In this document: in pieces, positions 1 to 11,052 of the stretch
How positions within the stretch are numbered: position 1 is the first letter of the stretch
Layout: every line of letters begins with the position of its first letter
From: Loktanella fryxellensis
Lineage (GTDB): Bacteria; Pseudomonadota; Alphaproteobacteria; Rhodobacterales; Rhodobacteraceae
Length of the DNA: 64,000 nucleotides
Assembly (NCBI RefSeq): GCF_900110065.1
Contig: NZ_FOCI01000004.1
Coordinates: forward strand, 124,001 to 188,000
Direction: 5' to 3'
Notes under the pieces: generated by a model
The model's input: the letters and a program-made list of their open reading frames with translations, nothing else
Told to the model about the DNA's origin: nothing
Databases searched by the model: none
Position numbers and translations under genes: made by a program

Positions 1-1431
1 GGTCGCGGCGTCGAGCTGTTGCAGCAGGCGGGCCTTCTCCACCTCGGTCATGTCGCTGGCGACCACCCGGTCCTTCAGCCGCGCACGGCGGTCTGGGTCG
101 AGCGGGATCACAGCGCGCGCCGCCTCCTGCACGGGGTCTGCCGCGTCGGACGCCGGCACGGGACGCACGCCGATGCCGGCCCCCAGTTGCGGCGTGCGGG
201 CCGTCACGATGGTCATGCCGTTCAGCGCCATGCCGTCCGGCCCCGTGCCTGCCACGATCACGTCGTCGCCCTGACGCCGCAGCACATCGACCGGCTGAAT
301 CGCGAGGCGGTCGCCCTGGGTCACGCGCAGCACCGTGCCGTCCGCCGCGACGGCGGTCGCCGGCAGCAGGACCACAGCCATCAGCGGCGGTTCCTGCACC
401 GATACCGTGACGAAATCACCGGGGCGGAACCCCGCCGCGTCCGTCAGGCTGGTAAAGATCTGGCGGCCGGACTGTCCTTCGCCCACGGCACCGGCGATCC
501 GGTCGATGGTGCCACCGGCGGTCAGGTCCAGACCATCCGCCGCCAGTGCTGCGGTGACGGGCAGCCCGATCACGCCGTCAGCCCCGTCCAGCAGACGCAC
601 GAACTGCGCCGTGGACAGCCGGAACGCAACCTCCAGCCGGGTCGGGTCGATCAGGGTGGCGATGGCCTCGCCCTCGTTCAACCGGGTGCCCTGTGCCGCC
701 GTCACCGCCGTCAGGTTGCCGTCGAAGGGGGCGGTGATCGCCGTATCCGCCAGCGTGCGTTCGGCCTCGGTCAGGGCGATCTGCGCGCGCGACAGCGCGG
801 TGCGGGCCAGATCCAGCCGCGCGGTAGCCTGCGCCTGCGACCGGCGGCCGGCAAGGATCGCCGATTGCGCCGCCGACAGGGCGAGCTCCGCGTCCTCGAT
901 GGCCGAGCGGGTGCCGACACCGCGCCCACCCAGATCCTGCGCGCGCGCCAATGCCCCCTGCCGCAGGTCGAGCTGCGCCTGCGCCTGCGCCAGCTCGTCG
1001 GCGGACAGCGTGACGCCGCGGTCCGCGTCGTGCACTTCGCCGGTGGCGTCCTGCACGTCGGCGGCGGCGCGGTCGCGGGCGGCCTGCGCCGTGGCGGGGT
1101 CGATCCGCAACACCACGTCACCGGCGGCCACCGCCCCGCCTTCGGCCAGTGTCGCCGCCGTCCAGACGACCGTGCCGCCGACCGGGGCGCGCAGGGCAAG
1201 GCTGGTCCGGCTGGCGACCTCTCCGTACACGGACAGGACCGGTGACAGGGTTTGCGGCGCGATTTGCATGACATCGACCGCAAAGACCCGTTCGCGGGGC
1301 GTGGTGTCGGCAGTTTCCGGGGTCATGCGGGCGACGACGGCGCTGCGCAGGATGTCCACCGCCCAGACCGCCAGCGCCAGCGTCACCGCCAGCAGGAACA
1401 GACCCGTCAAGGACCGTCGCAGCGCCCTCAT
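1..1431 (-). CDS. HlyD-family efflux RND periplasmic adaptor (3' end beyond window)
   Basis: Membrane fusion (adaptor) protein of a tripartite efflux pump, linking an inner-membrane transporter to an outer-membrane channel. The frame runs 477 codons from an ATG at 1431 to the left edge without a stop, so the C-terminus is missing. Residues about 8-25 form one hydrophobic N-terminal anchor (FLLAVTLALAVWAV). Next come a lipoyl-like beta segment (LRAPVGGTVVWTAA), a long Ala/Gln/Leu-rich alpha hairpin with repeated AQAQAQ stretches, the second lipoyl half (TAPFDGNLTAV) and beta-barrel segments. moaB lies 61 bases upstream in the same direction. The transporter partner would lie left of the window. 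The family is clear; the substrate cannot be told. Confidence 0.88.
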   Translation of the reverse strand, partial: MRALRRSLTGLFLLAVTLALAVWAVDILRSAVVARMTPETADTTPRERVFAVDVMQIAPQTLSPVLSVYGEVASRTSLALRAPVGGTVVWTAATLAEGGAVAAGDVVLRIDPATAQAARDRAAADVQDATGEVHDADRGVTLSADELAQAQAQLDLRQGALARAQDLGGRGVGTRSAIEDAELALSAAQSAILAGRRSQAQATARLDLARTALSRAQIALTEAERTLADTAITAPFDGNLTAVTAAQGTRLNEGEAIATLIDPTRLEVAFRLSTAQFVRLLDGADGVIGLPVTAALAADGLDLTAGGTIDRIAGAVGEGQSGRQIFTSLTDAAGFRPGDFVTVSVQEPPLMAVVLLPATAVAADGTVLRVTQGDRLAIQPVDVLRRQGDDVIVAGTGPDGMALNGMTIVTARTPQLGAGIGVRPVPASDAADPVQEAARAVIPLDPDRRARLKDRVVASDMTEVEKARLLQQLDAAT

Positions 1432-1492
1432 GCGGCGGCGTCCCGTCGCTCGACAGGGCTGCCGTGCCATCGGGGGTCCTGCACCAGTCCGG

Positions 1493-2035
1493 TCATGCGC
1501 GTGTCTGGTGTTCGGCCAGTCGTGGCATGATCTCGACGAAATTGCAGGGCCTGTGCCGCATGTCCAGCTGCAGGGAAAGGATCTCGTCCCATGCGTCGCG
1601 GCAGGCGCTTGGACTGCCGGGCAATGCAAACAGATAGGTGCCCTGCGCCACGCCGCCCGTCGCACGGCTCTGCACAGCACTTGTGCCGATCTTGGCCATG
1701 CTGACGTGGGTGAACACGACACCGAACGCGTCGATCTCCTTCTCGTACACGTCGCGGTGCGCCTCGACCGTCACGTCGCGCCCGGTCAGCCCGGTGCCAC
1801 CGGTCGAGATCACGACGTCGATGTCCGGGTCCGCGCACCAGCCACGCAGGGTGTCCGCGATGGTCGCGCGGTCGTCGGGCACGATGCGGCGCGCGGCCAG
1901 CACGTGGCCCGCCGCCGTCAGCCTGTCCACCAGCGTGTCGCCGGACCGGTCGTCGGCGGGCGTGCGGGTGTCGCTGACCGTCAGTACCCCGATGCGGACG
2001 GGAATGAAGTCGCGGGTCTCGTCGATGCGGCTCAT
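1493..2035 (-). CDS. moaB: Molybdenum cofactor biosynthesis protein B (MoaB/MogA family)
   Basis: A 180-residue protein of the MoaB/MogA fold, which binds or adenylylates molybdopterin during Moco synthesis in the cytoplasm. The N-terminus carries [19 protein letters not shown]. The core motif [13 protein letters not shown] and the late LPGSPSAC segment are typical of the family. The start at 2035 (MSRIDETRD) is preferred because AAAGGGCCGGAC lies just upstream as a ribosome site; longer in-frame starts at 2053 and further up lack family similarity. The gene is divergent from the LLM oxidoreductase and is followed by the HlyD gene. It fits the Moco-rich content of the window, although it lies 40 kb from the formate dehydrogenase island. 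Confidence 0.92.
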   Translation of the reverse strand: MSRIDETRDFIPVRIGVLTVSDTRTPADDRSGDTLVDRLTAAGHVLAARRIVPDDRATIADTLRGWCADPDIDVVISTGGTGLTGRDVTVEAHRDVYEKEIDAFGVVFTHVSMAKIGTSAVQSRATGGVAQGTYLFALPGSPSACRDAWDEILSLQLDMRHRPCNFVEIMPRLAEHQTRA

Positions 2036-2223
2036 GTCCGGCCCTTTCGTCATGCGTCGTGCGGCGGCACTGTGCGCGACGCCTGCGCCCGCGTCCATGC
2101 GGCAGTTGGAACCAAAGCAGCATGACCCACCCGCAGGCAAGCCAAGTTCCCGTGTGCCGATCGCCCCTTGCACGCTGGATCGCGGCCCTTACCTGTAGGT
2201 CATCCCCAGTGACGGACGATCCC

Positions 2224-3213
<990 letters not shown>

Positions 3214-3308
3214 TACCGCCCCCGTCTTGCTGCTGCGCCGTCCTTAACGTTCCTGCAACCTTGCGCTGTCAGAACGGGGCGGAACACGGCGCGGGCACAG
3301 GGCGGATC

Positions 3309-4520
3309 ATGGGATCGTCAGGACAGAACCGGGGTTCCGGTGGCGCGGCGGTCCCGCACATAGACCGCTGGCTCCGCCTCGATCCCGCGACCGAAGCGCG
3401 CTACGAACGCGATACCGGTGCCGCGCGGCGCAACCATCTGCGCCACATCATCATCTTCGGCCTGCTGCTGTACAACATCTACAACCTGACCGGCCCGCTG
3501 CTGATGCCTGACATCGCGCCGGCGGCCAGTGTCGTGCGGATCGGCGTGGTGACGCCGGCCGCACTGCTGCTGGCCTGGGCCGTCCTTCACCTGACGCCGG
3601 TCTGGCGCGAACGCGCCATCTTGGTCACGATGACCGCCGCGCACCTGATGCCGACGGCTTTCTTTGCGGTCACACGGGCGGAACTGGGCGCCTACACCTT
3701 CGCGGAACTGACGCTGACGATGGTCTATGGCAACATGCTGCTGGCGCTGCGGTTTCGCCACGCGGCGCTGTTCACGGCGATCGGCGTGATCGCGCCCTTG
3801 GCGGCCGTCGCACTGCGCCCCGACCTGCCGCCGCAACTGGCCGCGAGTCTGGCCATGCAGATGCTGACCGCCGGGATCTTCAGCCTCTATGCCACGTACC
3901 TTCTCGAATGGCGGCGCTGCGATGATTACGTGACCGCCCTTCTGGCGACGATGCGGGCCGAAAGGGCGGAAGAATCGCAGCAGCGCTTGACGGTGATGTC
4001 GCAGACCGATCCGCTGACGGGATTGCCGAACCGCCGCTATCTGGACGAACGCCTAGCCGACTGGTGCGCGGCCGCTGCACCGCTGGCGGTCCTGATGATC
4101 GACGTGGATCACTTCAAACCCTACAACGATACCTACGGTCACCATGGCGGCGACGATTGCCTGCGGTTGCTTGCACAGGCGTTCCACGCCACCCTGCCGG
4201 TCGAAGATGCGTTCTGCGCCCGCTTTGGCGGAGAAGAGTTCATCGGCGTCCTGCGCGGCACCGACAGGATCGGCGCCCAGGCGCTGGCGGCGCGCATCCG
4301 CGACGTGGTGCAGGCCTTGGCAATCCCGCATGCCGGACGTCGGGACGGCACCGCCATCGTCACGGTCAGCATCGGCGTGGCGTTGAGCGTGGACGGAGAG
4401 AACTCTGCCACCGATCTGCTGGCGCAGTCCGATGCGGCGCTGTACCGGGCCAAACGCGGTGGCCGCAACCGTGTGACGTTGCACGACCCGCCTGCGCGCG
4501 TCATCGCACGGGCCGTATGA
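3309..4520 (+). CDS. Membrane-bound GGDEF diguanylate cyclase
   Basis: A 403-residue protein expected to make cyclic di-GMP from two GTP. The N-terminal half holds six predicted membrane helices between about residues 38 and 205 (for example HIIIFGLLLYNIYNLTG, TPAALLLAWAVLHL and LFTAIGVIAPLAAVAL), a MASE-like sensor arrangement. The C-terminal GGDEF domain has the DPLTGLPNRRYLD opening, the metal-binding DVDHFKPYND and an intact GGEEF active-site loop. Positions 5-8 before GGEEF read PVED instead of the RxxD inhibitory site, so product feedback may be absent. The ATG at 3309 is chosen over a TTG at 3261. No partner gene is adjacent, and the signal sensed is unknown. Confidence 0.92.
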   Translation: MGSSGQNRGSGGAAVPHIDRWLRLDPATEARYERDTGAARRNHLRHIIIFGLLLYNIYNLTGPLLMPDIAPAASVVRIGVVTPAALLLAWAVLHLTPVWRERAILVTMTAAHLMPTAFFAVTRAELGAYTFAELTLTMVYGNMLLALRFRHAALFTAIGVIAPLAAVALRPDLPPQLAASLAMQMLTAGIFSLYATYLLEWRRCDDYVTALLATMRAERAEESQQRLTVMSQTDPLTGLPNRRYLDERLADWCAAAAPLAVLMIDVDHFKPYNDTYGHHGGDDCLRLLAQAFHATLPVEDAFCARFGGEEFIGVLRGTDRIGAQALAARIRDVVQALAIPHAGRRDGTAIVTVSIGVALSVDGENSATDLLAQSDAALYRAKRGGRNRVTLHDPPARVIARAV

Positions 4521-4729
4521 CGGTGTCGGACACAGGGCGACGTACGGTCCTTGGCCCGGCAGCGATCAAACGCCGCGAACAGCGCAGGTCGCGGTTGCAC
4601 GTGGGATGAGATCCGTCGCCCGACGTGCCGATGTGGTGGCCTGTGCCGATGCCACGCCCGGTCATCGCCCTGCGGTCGGGCCGATCTGTCATGTCCCCTC
4701 TCGACAGATCATTCAGACCGGGTCGCCCG

Positions 4730-6250
4730 TCAGACGGGGTCGCCCGCATCCAGCCGCGCGAGGATCGCATCACCCTCTGCGATGATCGTCGCCCGCTTGC
4801 CTTCGTCCATGCGGTCCCACGTGCCGTACATGTTGCCCATCCGGGGGTTGCCCTTGAACAGCGTGCGGTGCCGGTCGAGGAAGTGCCAGTAGAGCAGGTT
4901 GAACGGACAGGCATCCTTGCCGGTCTTGACCGCGACCTTGTAGGCGCAGGCGCCGCAGTGGTCCGACATCTTGTGGATGTAGTTGCCGGAACTGACGTAG
5001 GGCTTGCTGGCGATGATCCCGCCGTCGGCGAACTGGCTCATGCCGATGACGTTGGGCGCCTCGACCCATTCGTAGGCGTCCGCATAGACCGCGAGATACC
5101 ATTCGTGGACCTGTGCCGGGTCCACTCCCGCCAGCAGGGCGAAGTTGCCGGTCACCATCAGACGTTGGATATGGTGGGCATAGGCCTCCTCCTGCGTCTG
5201 CTCCACCGCCTTCTTCATGCAGCGCATGAAGGACGGCCCGCCCCAGTACACCCCCGGCAGGTCGCGGGTATGCTTCAACCCGTTGCGGGTGACGTAATCA
5301 GGCCCCTCGCGGAAATAGATGCCGCGCACGTATTCGCGCCAGCCGATGATCTGGCGGATGAACCCTTCGGCGGCGTTGATGGGCGCATCGCCCGCCTGCC
5401 ACGCCGCCTCCACCGCCCGGCACACCTCCAGCGGGTCGAGGAGCCCGGCGTTGATGTAGAGCCCGACGATCCCGTGATAGAGGAACCTGTTGTCGTCCAG
5501 CATCGCATCCTGAAAATCGCCGAACAGCGGCAGGCCATGTGTCACCCAATGCGCCAGATGCTGCCGTGCCTGACCTTGATCTGTGGCGAACCAGAAATCG
5601 TCGAGGCTGCCGAAGTTGTTGCCGAACCGCTGCCCGACCAACGTCAGCACCTCCTGCACCGTGTCGTCCGGGGTGAACCGCATCGGGCCGCTGTAATCGA
5701 CGCTGCCGGGGGCGGGCTTGCGGTTGTCGTGGTCGTAGTTCCACTGGCCGCCCGCAGGCTGGTCGCCGTCCATCATCAACCCGGTCTTGCGGCGCATGTC
5801 GCGATAGAAATACTCCATGCGGAGCGCCTTGCGCCCTGTCGCCCAGCCGTCGAAATCCTTGTGCGACGCGATGAAACGGTCGTCTGGGCGCAGGTCCACG
5901 GTCACCGGACAGTCCCGCAGCGCCGCGATCAGCCGGTGTTCGCCGGGTTCGGTCGCGATCACCCGGTCCGCGCCATGTTTCTCCGCCGCCGCCAGCAGCG
6001 CGCCCGTGATGCTGGTCACGCCATCAGGCAGCGTGGTGTAGTCCACGGTCCAGCCATCCGCGCGCAACCGGGCCGCGAACTTGCGCATGGCGGCGAACAG
6101 GAACGCGATCTTCTTGGGATGGTGAGGCACGTAGCCCGCCTCGTCAGCGACCTCGGCCATGACGACGACATCATGGGCCTTGTCGGCTGCCCGCAGCGCG
6201 GACAGACCGTCGCTGAGCTGATCGCCCAGCACGAGGATCAGGGTCACCAT
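4730..6250 (-). CDS. phrB: FeS-type (6-4) photolyase / prokaryotic cryptochrome (PhrB/CryPro)
   Basis: A 506-residue photolyase-related protein (FeS-BCP/CryPro group), which uses light and FAD to repair (6-4) photoproducts or acts as a photoreceptor. The N-terminal Rossmann domain begins MVTLILVLGDQLS and a helical FAD domain follows. Four cysteines, C344, C432, C435 and C448, match the spacing of the [4Fe-4S] ligands I recall for Agrobacterium PhrB (C350, C438, C441, C454), all shifted by six. Conserved stretches include GWREYVRG, MVTGNFALLAG and SSGNYIHKMSDHCGAC. The start overlaps the end of the upstream SDR gene by 7 bases, so the two genes are probably co-transcribed. Confidence 0.94.
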   Translation of the reverse strand: MVTLILVLGDQLSDGLSALRAADKAHDVVVMAEVADEAGYVPHHPKKIAFLFAAMRKFAARLRADGWTVDYTTLPDGVTSITGALLAAAEKHGADRVIATEPGEHRLIAALRDCPVTVDLRPDDRFIASHKDFDGWATGRKALRMEYFYRDMRRKTGLMMDGDQPAGGQWNYDHDNRKPAPGSVDYSGPMRFTPDDTVQEVLTLVGQRFGNNFGSLDDFWFATDQGQARQHLAHWVTHGLPLFGDFQDAMLDDNRFLYHGIVGLYINAGLLDPLEVCRAVEAAWQAGDAPINAAEGFIRQIIGWREYVRGIYFREGPDYVTRNGLKHTRDLPGVYWGGPSFMRCMKKAVEQTQEEAYAHHIQRLMVTGNFALLAGVDPAQVHEWYLAVYADAYEWVEAPNVIGMSQFADGGIIASKPYVSSGNYIHKMSDHCGACAYKVAVKTGKDACPFNLLYWHFLDRHRTLFKGNPRMGNMYGTWDRMDEGKRATIIAEGDAILARLDAGDPV

Positions 6251-6909
6251 TGAATCGCCTCGCGGGCGTAGTCAAAGAATCCACCGGTCGCATCGCCGCT
6301 CAGCCCGTCGATCACGGCGATCAGGTTGGCGGCGGCCTCCTGTGGCGGGACAGTCTTGTGGCGGCCGGCATAGTCGGCGGTGAACGGCGTGGCGACGGTG
6401 CCCGGATGCAGCGCCACGACGACGCTGTCCTTGTGGCTGCGCCCCAGTTCCACCGCCGCACCGTGGACGATCTGGTTCAGCGCCGCCTTGGACGCGCGGT
6501 AGGAATACCAACCGCCGATCCGGTTGTCGCCGATGGACCCGACCCGTGCGGACAGCACGGCGCAGACGCTGCGCCCCTGACGGGGCAGCAGCCGCCCCAT
6601 GTGCCGCAGGATCAGCGCGGGTCCGATGGCGTTGACGGCGAACACCTGTGCCATGGCCTGTGCGTCGATCGCCTCCAGCGTCTTTTCCGGTGTGCCCAGC
6701 ACGCCGACGGCTACGAACACCAGATCGAACGGCACCTCCAGCGCGGCCAGCGCCCGGTCCACACCAGCCTCATCGGTCACGTCGAACCCATCCTGCTGGC
6801 GCGACAGCGTGACGACCGTGTCGCCACGCGCCTGCAAGGCCTGCGTCACCGCCTGCCCGATCCCGCCGGATGCGCCGATCACCAGCGCCCGTCTGCCGTC
6901 CGTCACCAC
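6244..6909 (-). CDS. SDR-family NAD(P)-dependent oxidoreductase (C-factor-like)
   Basis: A 221-residue short-chain dehydrogenase with a single Rossmann domain. Visible motifs are the cofactor loop GASGGIG (residues 12-18), the catalytic Ser region VLSARVGSIGD, the Tyr-x-x-x-Lys pair in YSYRASKAALN, and HPGTVATPF after the active site. The layout resembles the Csg/C-factor-like SDRs that often sit beside CryPro photolyases in Rhodobacteraceae. Its stop overlaps the photolyase start by 7 bases, which supports one bicistronic unit. The substrate cannot be inferred. Confidence 0.9.
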   Translation of the reverse strand: MVTDGRRALVIGASGGIGQAVTQALQARGDTVVTLSRQQDGFDVTDEAGVDRALAALEVPFDLVFVAVGVLGTPEKTLEAIDAQAMAQVFAVNAIGPALILRHMGRLLPRQGRSVCAVLSARVGSIGDNRIGGWYSYRASKAALNQIVHGAAVELGRSHKDSVVVALHPGTVATPFTADYAGRHKTVPPQEAAANLIAVIDGLSGDATGGFFDYAREAIQW

Positions 6910-7069
6910 TTGCCGCTCCCCTGTCTGTCAATCCGCATCTAGACCCGCCCCCCGCCGCGTCCATGCATCATCTTGCCGCAAATACGCCGGGTGATGCCGC
7001 CTTTCGGCCACGGTGCGCGTCTGGGGCATCGCCCTCCAACAACGCCCTTTCCCTTGCGGAACGGTGCGG

Positions 7070-7075
7070 TATAGT
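7070..7075 (+). promoter_or_regulatory. Candidate -10 element for a near-leaderless leuA leader
   Basis: TATAGT lies seven bases before the ATG of the 20-codon leader at 7083. A transcript starting 6-8 bases downstream would begin at or next to that ATG. No convincing -35 hexamer is seen at 16-18 bases (CTTTCC at 7047-7052 is poor), so this is a weak call. Confidence 0.3.
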
Positions 7076-7082
7076 CGCCGCC

Positions 7083-7145
7083 ATGACGACGCACCGCATC
7101 ATCATGGCCATCGCCCTGCGTGACCTACGCCTGCATCACGCCTGA
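7083..7145 (+). CDS. Putative leuA leader peptide (20 aa)
   Basis: A short frame of 20 codons with an ATG start and TGA stop, ending 77 bases before leuA. It is rich in branched-chain codons: Ile at positions 6, 7 and 10 and Leu at 12, 15 and 17, including one rare CTA. Its stop codon lies in the left arm of a small stem (TGAGCG at 7143-7148 with CGCTCA at 7165-7170). An alternative pairing (GGCGC at 7157-7161 with GCGCC at 7181-7185) would compete with it. This is compatible with translation-controlled attenuation of leuA, but no U-tract terminator is present. The peptide is seen directly; the attenuation role is inferred. Confidence 0.4.
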   Translation: MTTHRIIMAIALRDLRLHHA

Positions 7146-7222
7146 GCGTGCCTTTCGGCGCGACCGCTCACGACAGGCCAGCGCCGACACTCCACATGCC
7201 AGACCCATCAGGACCACGCCCC

Positions 7223-8782
7223 ATGACCGACCGCGTTCTCATTTTCGACACCACCCTGCGCGATGGCGAACAATCGCCCGGCGCCACCATGACCCATGCG
7301 GAAAAGCTGGAAATCGCATCCATGCTCGACGACATGGGCGTGGACATCATCGAGGCGGGGTTTCCCATCGCCTCGGAGGGTGACTTTGCCGCCGTCAGCG
7401 CCATCGCGAAAGCGTCGCGCAATGCCACGATCTGCGGGCTGTCACGCGCCAACTTCAAGGACATCGACCGCTGCTGGGAGGCAGTGAAACATGCGGCCAA
7501 GCCGCGCATCCATACCTTCATCGGCACCTCGCCGCTGCACCGGGCAATCCCGAACCTGACGATGGACCAGATGGCGGACCGGATCCACGACTGCGTGACG
7601 CACGCCCGCAACCTGTGCGGCGACGTGCAGTGGTCGTCGATGGATGCGACCCGCACCGAGTGGGACTTCCTCAAACGCACGGTGGAAATCGCGATCAAGG
7701 CGGGGGCCACCACGATCAACATCCCCGACACCGTGGGCTACACCGCGCCCGTGGAATCAGCCGACCTGATCCGCCGTCTGATCGCCGAATGCGACGGGGC
7801 GGACGGCGTGATCTTTGCCACGCACTGCCACAACGACCTCGGCATGGCAACGGCGAACGCGCTGGCCGCCGTCGAAGGCGGCGCGCGCCAGATCGAATGC
7901 ACGATCAACGGTCTGGGTGAACGCGCGGGCAACACCGCACTGGAAGAGGTCGTGATGGCGCTGAAGGTCCGCGCCGACATCATGCCGTTCCACAGCCGCG
8001 TCGACACCCGCAAGATCATGGCAATCTCGCGCCGGGTGGCGACCGTGTCGGGTTTTCCGGTGCAGTTCAACAAGGCCATCGTGGGCAAGAACGCCTTTGC
8101 CCACGAATCTGGCATCCATCAGGACGGCATGCTCAAGAACGCCGAGACGTTCGAGATCATGCGCCCGACCGACGTGGGGCTGACCGAAACGTCGCTGGTC
8201 ATGGGCAAGCATTCGGGCCGGGCAGCACTGCGCGCCAAGCTGGCCGAGCTCGGCTACGAGATGGCCGACAACCAGCTGGCCGACGTCTTCGTGCGGTTCA
8301 AGGAACTGGCCGACCGCAAGAAGGAGGTGTTCGAGGAGGACCTCGTCGCGCTGATGCGCCAGAACGATGCGGTCGAGGATCGCATCCGCCTGAAATCCCT
8401 GCGCGTGGTATGCGGCACCGACGGGCCGCAGACCGCCGACATCGTGCTGACCATCGACGGGACCGACCACAGCGCCAGCACCACCGGCGACGGGCCCGTG
8501 GACAGCGCCTTCAACGCGGTCAAGGCGCTGTTCGACCACAACGCCCGCCTGCAGCTTTATCAGGTGCACGCGGTCACCGAAGGCACCGATGCGCAGGCCA
8601 CCGTCAGCGTGCGGCTGGAAGAGAACGGCCGCATCGCCACCGGGCAGTCGGCGGATACGGACACGGTCGTCGCGTCCACCAAGGCCTATATCAACGCGCT
8701 GAACCGTCTGATCGTGCGCCGCGAAAAGACCGCCCCCGACCACGACACCAAGGGCGTGCATTACCGCGACGCCAGCGCCTGA
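7223..8782 (+). CDS. leuA: 2-isopropylmalate synthase
   Basis: A 519-residue enzyme condensing acetyl-CoA with 2-oxoisovalerate, the first committed step of leucine synthesis. The catalytic TIM barrel starts with IFDTTLRDGEQSPGATM. It carries FATHCHNDLGMATANAL with the metal-binding His-x-His, the INGLGERAGNT segment and the GIHQDGMLK loop. From about residue 390 the C-terminal allosteric (leucine-binding) domain follows. The start at 7223 is chosen over an upstream in-frame start because it gives the canonical MTDRVLIFDTTLRD opening. A 20-codon Ile/Leu-rich frame lies upstream and a strong GC hairpin lies 45 bases downstream. Confidence 0.97.
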   Translation: MTDRVLIFDTTLRDGEQSPGATMTHAEKLEIASMLDDMGVDIIEAGFPIASEGDFAAVSAIAKASRNATICGLSRANFKDIDRCWEAVKHAAKPRIHTFIGTSPLHRAIPNLTMDQMADRIHDCVTHARNLCGDVQWSSMDATRTEWDFLKRTVEIAIKAGATTINIPDTVGYTAPVESADLIRRLIAECDGADGVIFATHCHNDLGMATANALAAVEGGARQIECTINGLGERAGNTALEEVVMALKVRADIMPFHSRVDTRKIMAISRRVATVSGFPVQFNKAIVGKNAFAHESGIHQDGMLKNAETFEIMRPTDVGLTETSLVMGKHSGRAALRAKLAELGYEMADNQLADVFVRFKELADRKKEVFEEDLVALMRQNDAVEDRIRLKSLRVVCGTDGPQTADIVLTIDGTDHSASTTGDGPVDSAFNAVKALFDHNARLQLYQVHAVTEGTDAQATVSVRLEENGRIATGQSADTDTVVASTKAYINALNRLIVRREKTAPDHDTKGVHYRDASA

Positions 8783-8826
8783 CCGGCGCGCGCGGGGTCA
8801 AGTCCCTGCAATCGCGCAAGGAACCG

Positions 8827-8853
8827 GCGGGCGGGGGGACGTTCCCCGCCCGC
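8827..8853 (+). terminator. Strong GC hairpin after leuA
   Basis: A perfect 10-bp stem, GCGGGCGGGG with CCCCGCCCGC, closes a 7-base loop 45 bases after the leuA stop. There is no T-run after it, so it may work with Rho or as an mRNA 3'-end stabiliser. It separates leuA from the mre operon. Confidence 0.6.
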
Positions 8854-8924
8854 ACACGCAACTGTGGCGGGTTTGCGCCACACGGTGTCCGCCATGGGGC
8901 TTTCATTTGCGCAGGGCTTGTCCC

Positions 8925-10036
<1,112 letters not shown>

Positions 10037-10053
10037 CCGAAAGGTGCTGACCC

Positions 10054-11052
10054 TTGGCCCGCGACCGTAACGCCCACGACGAATACTTCGCACCGATGCG
10101 CCGCCTGCTGGTGGGCGTCGGCGTCGTGCTGTTGCTGGGCGTGTTCCTGATCTGGCGCATCGACAGCCCGCGTGTGGAACGGTTCCGCGCCGCGGTGATC
10201 GACGCCGTCGTGCCGTCCTTCGACTGGGCGATGGCACCGGTGACCGGGGTCGTGGAACTGGTCGGCGACTTTCGCAGCTATGCCGCGCTGAGCGAGCAGA
10301 ACGGCAACCTGCGCCGCGAATTGCAGCAGATGAAGGCGTGGAAGGAAGCGGCCCTGCAACTGGAGCAGGAGAACGCCCGCCTGCTGGAGTTGAACAACGT
10401 CCGCCTCGATCCGCAGCTGACATATGTCACCGGCGTGGTGATGACCGACAGCGGATCGCCGTTCCGCCAGTCGGTACTGCTGAACGTAGGCTCGCGCGAC
10501 GGCATCGTCGATGGCTGGCCCGCGATGGATGGTATCGGTCTGGTGGGCCGCATCAGCGGTGTGGGGCGCAACACCAGCCGCGTGATCCAGCTGACCGACA
10601 CGTCCAGCCGCATCCCGGTGACGATCCAGCCGTCGGGACAGAAGGCGATCCTTGCGGGCGACAACACCCTGAACCCGCCGATCGAGTATCTGGAGAATGC
10701 GGATCTGGTGCGCCCCGGCGACCGGGTCGTCTCATCCGGCGACGGCGGCGTGTTTCCCGCCGACCTGCTGGTGGGCCAGGTCGCCCTTGGCAGCGACCGC
10801 CGCCTGCGGGTCAGGCTGGCTGCGGATTACGGCAGGCTCGAATTCCTGCGCGTCCTGCGCGCCCACCCGCACGAGGACATCATCGACCCCGGCAGCCTGT
10901 TGACGCCTGAAACCGGGCTGATCGGCCCGGTGCGGCCCCTGTCCGATCAGGACGTGACGGATCAGGACGTGCTGTACACCGATGGGCCTGCCGCACCCGG
11001 CCTGTCGCCCGACGACCTGCCGCTGACGGCGCAGGCGGGCGACGATGGCTGA
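10054..11052 (+). CDS. mreC: Rod-shape-determining protein MreC
   Basis: A 332-residue elongasome scaffold that spans the inner membrane once (about residues 18-32, VGVGVVLLLGVFLIW). A periplasmic coiled coil follows around residues 82-112 (EQNGNLRRELQQMKAWKEA), then the beta-domain that binds PBP2. The C-terminal roughly 50 residues are acidic and low-complexity (DQDVTDQDVL). The start is a TTG at 10054 with AAGGTG just upstream; no ATG gives the full transmembrane N-terminus. It lies 17 bases after mreB, and its last 8 bases overlap mreD, so translation is coupled. Confidence 0.96.
   Translation: MARDRNAHDEYFAPMRRLLVGVGVVLLLGVFLIWRIDSPRVERFRAAVIDAVVPSFDWAMAPVTGVVELVGDFRSYAALSEQNGNLRRELQQMKAWKEAALQLEQENARLLELNNVRLDPQLTYVTGVVMTDSGSPFRQSVLLNVGSRDGIVDGWPAMDGIGLVGRISGVGRNTSRVIQLTDTSSRIPVTIQPSGQKAILAGDNTLNPPIEYLENADLVRPGDRVVSSGDGGVFPADLLVGQVALGSDRRLRVRLAADYGRLEFLRVLRAHPHEDIIDPGSLLTPETGLIGPVRPLSDQDVTDQDVLYTDGPAAPGLSPDDLPLTAQAGDDG

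Noticed and set aside
19-2125. Long plus-strand frames of 408 and 596 codons
   Set aside because: Arg/Ser/Pro-rich shadows of the minus-strand HlyD and moaB genes; only the minus-strand translations show family motifs.
4625-6253. 542-codon plus-strand frame
   Set aside because: Antisense to the photolyase gene, whose FeS Cys and FAD-domain motifs are on the minus strand.
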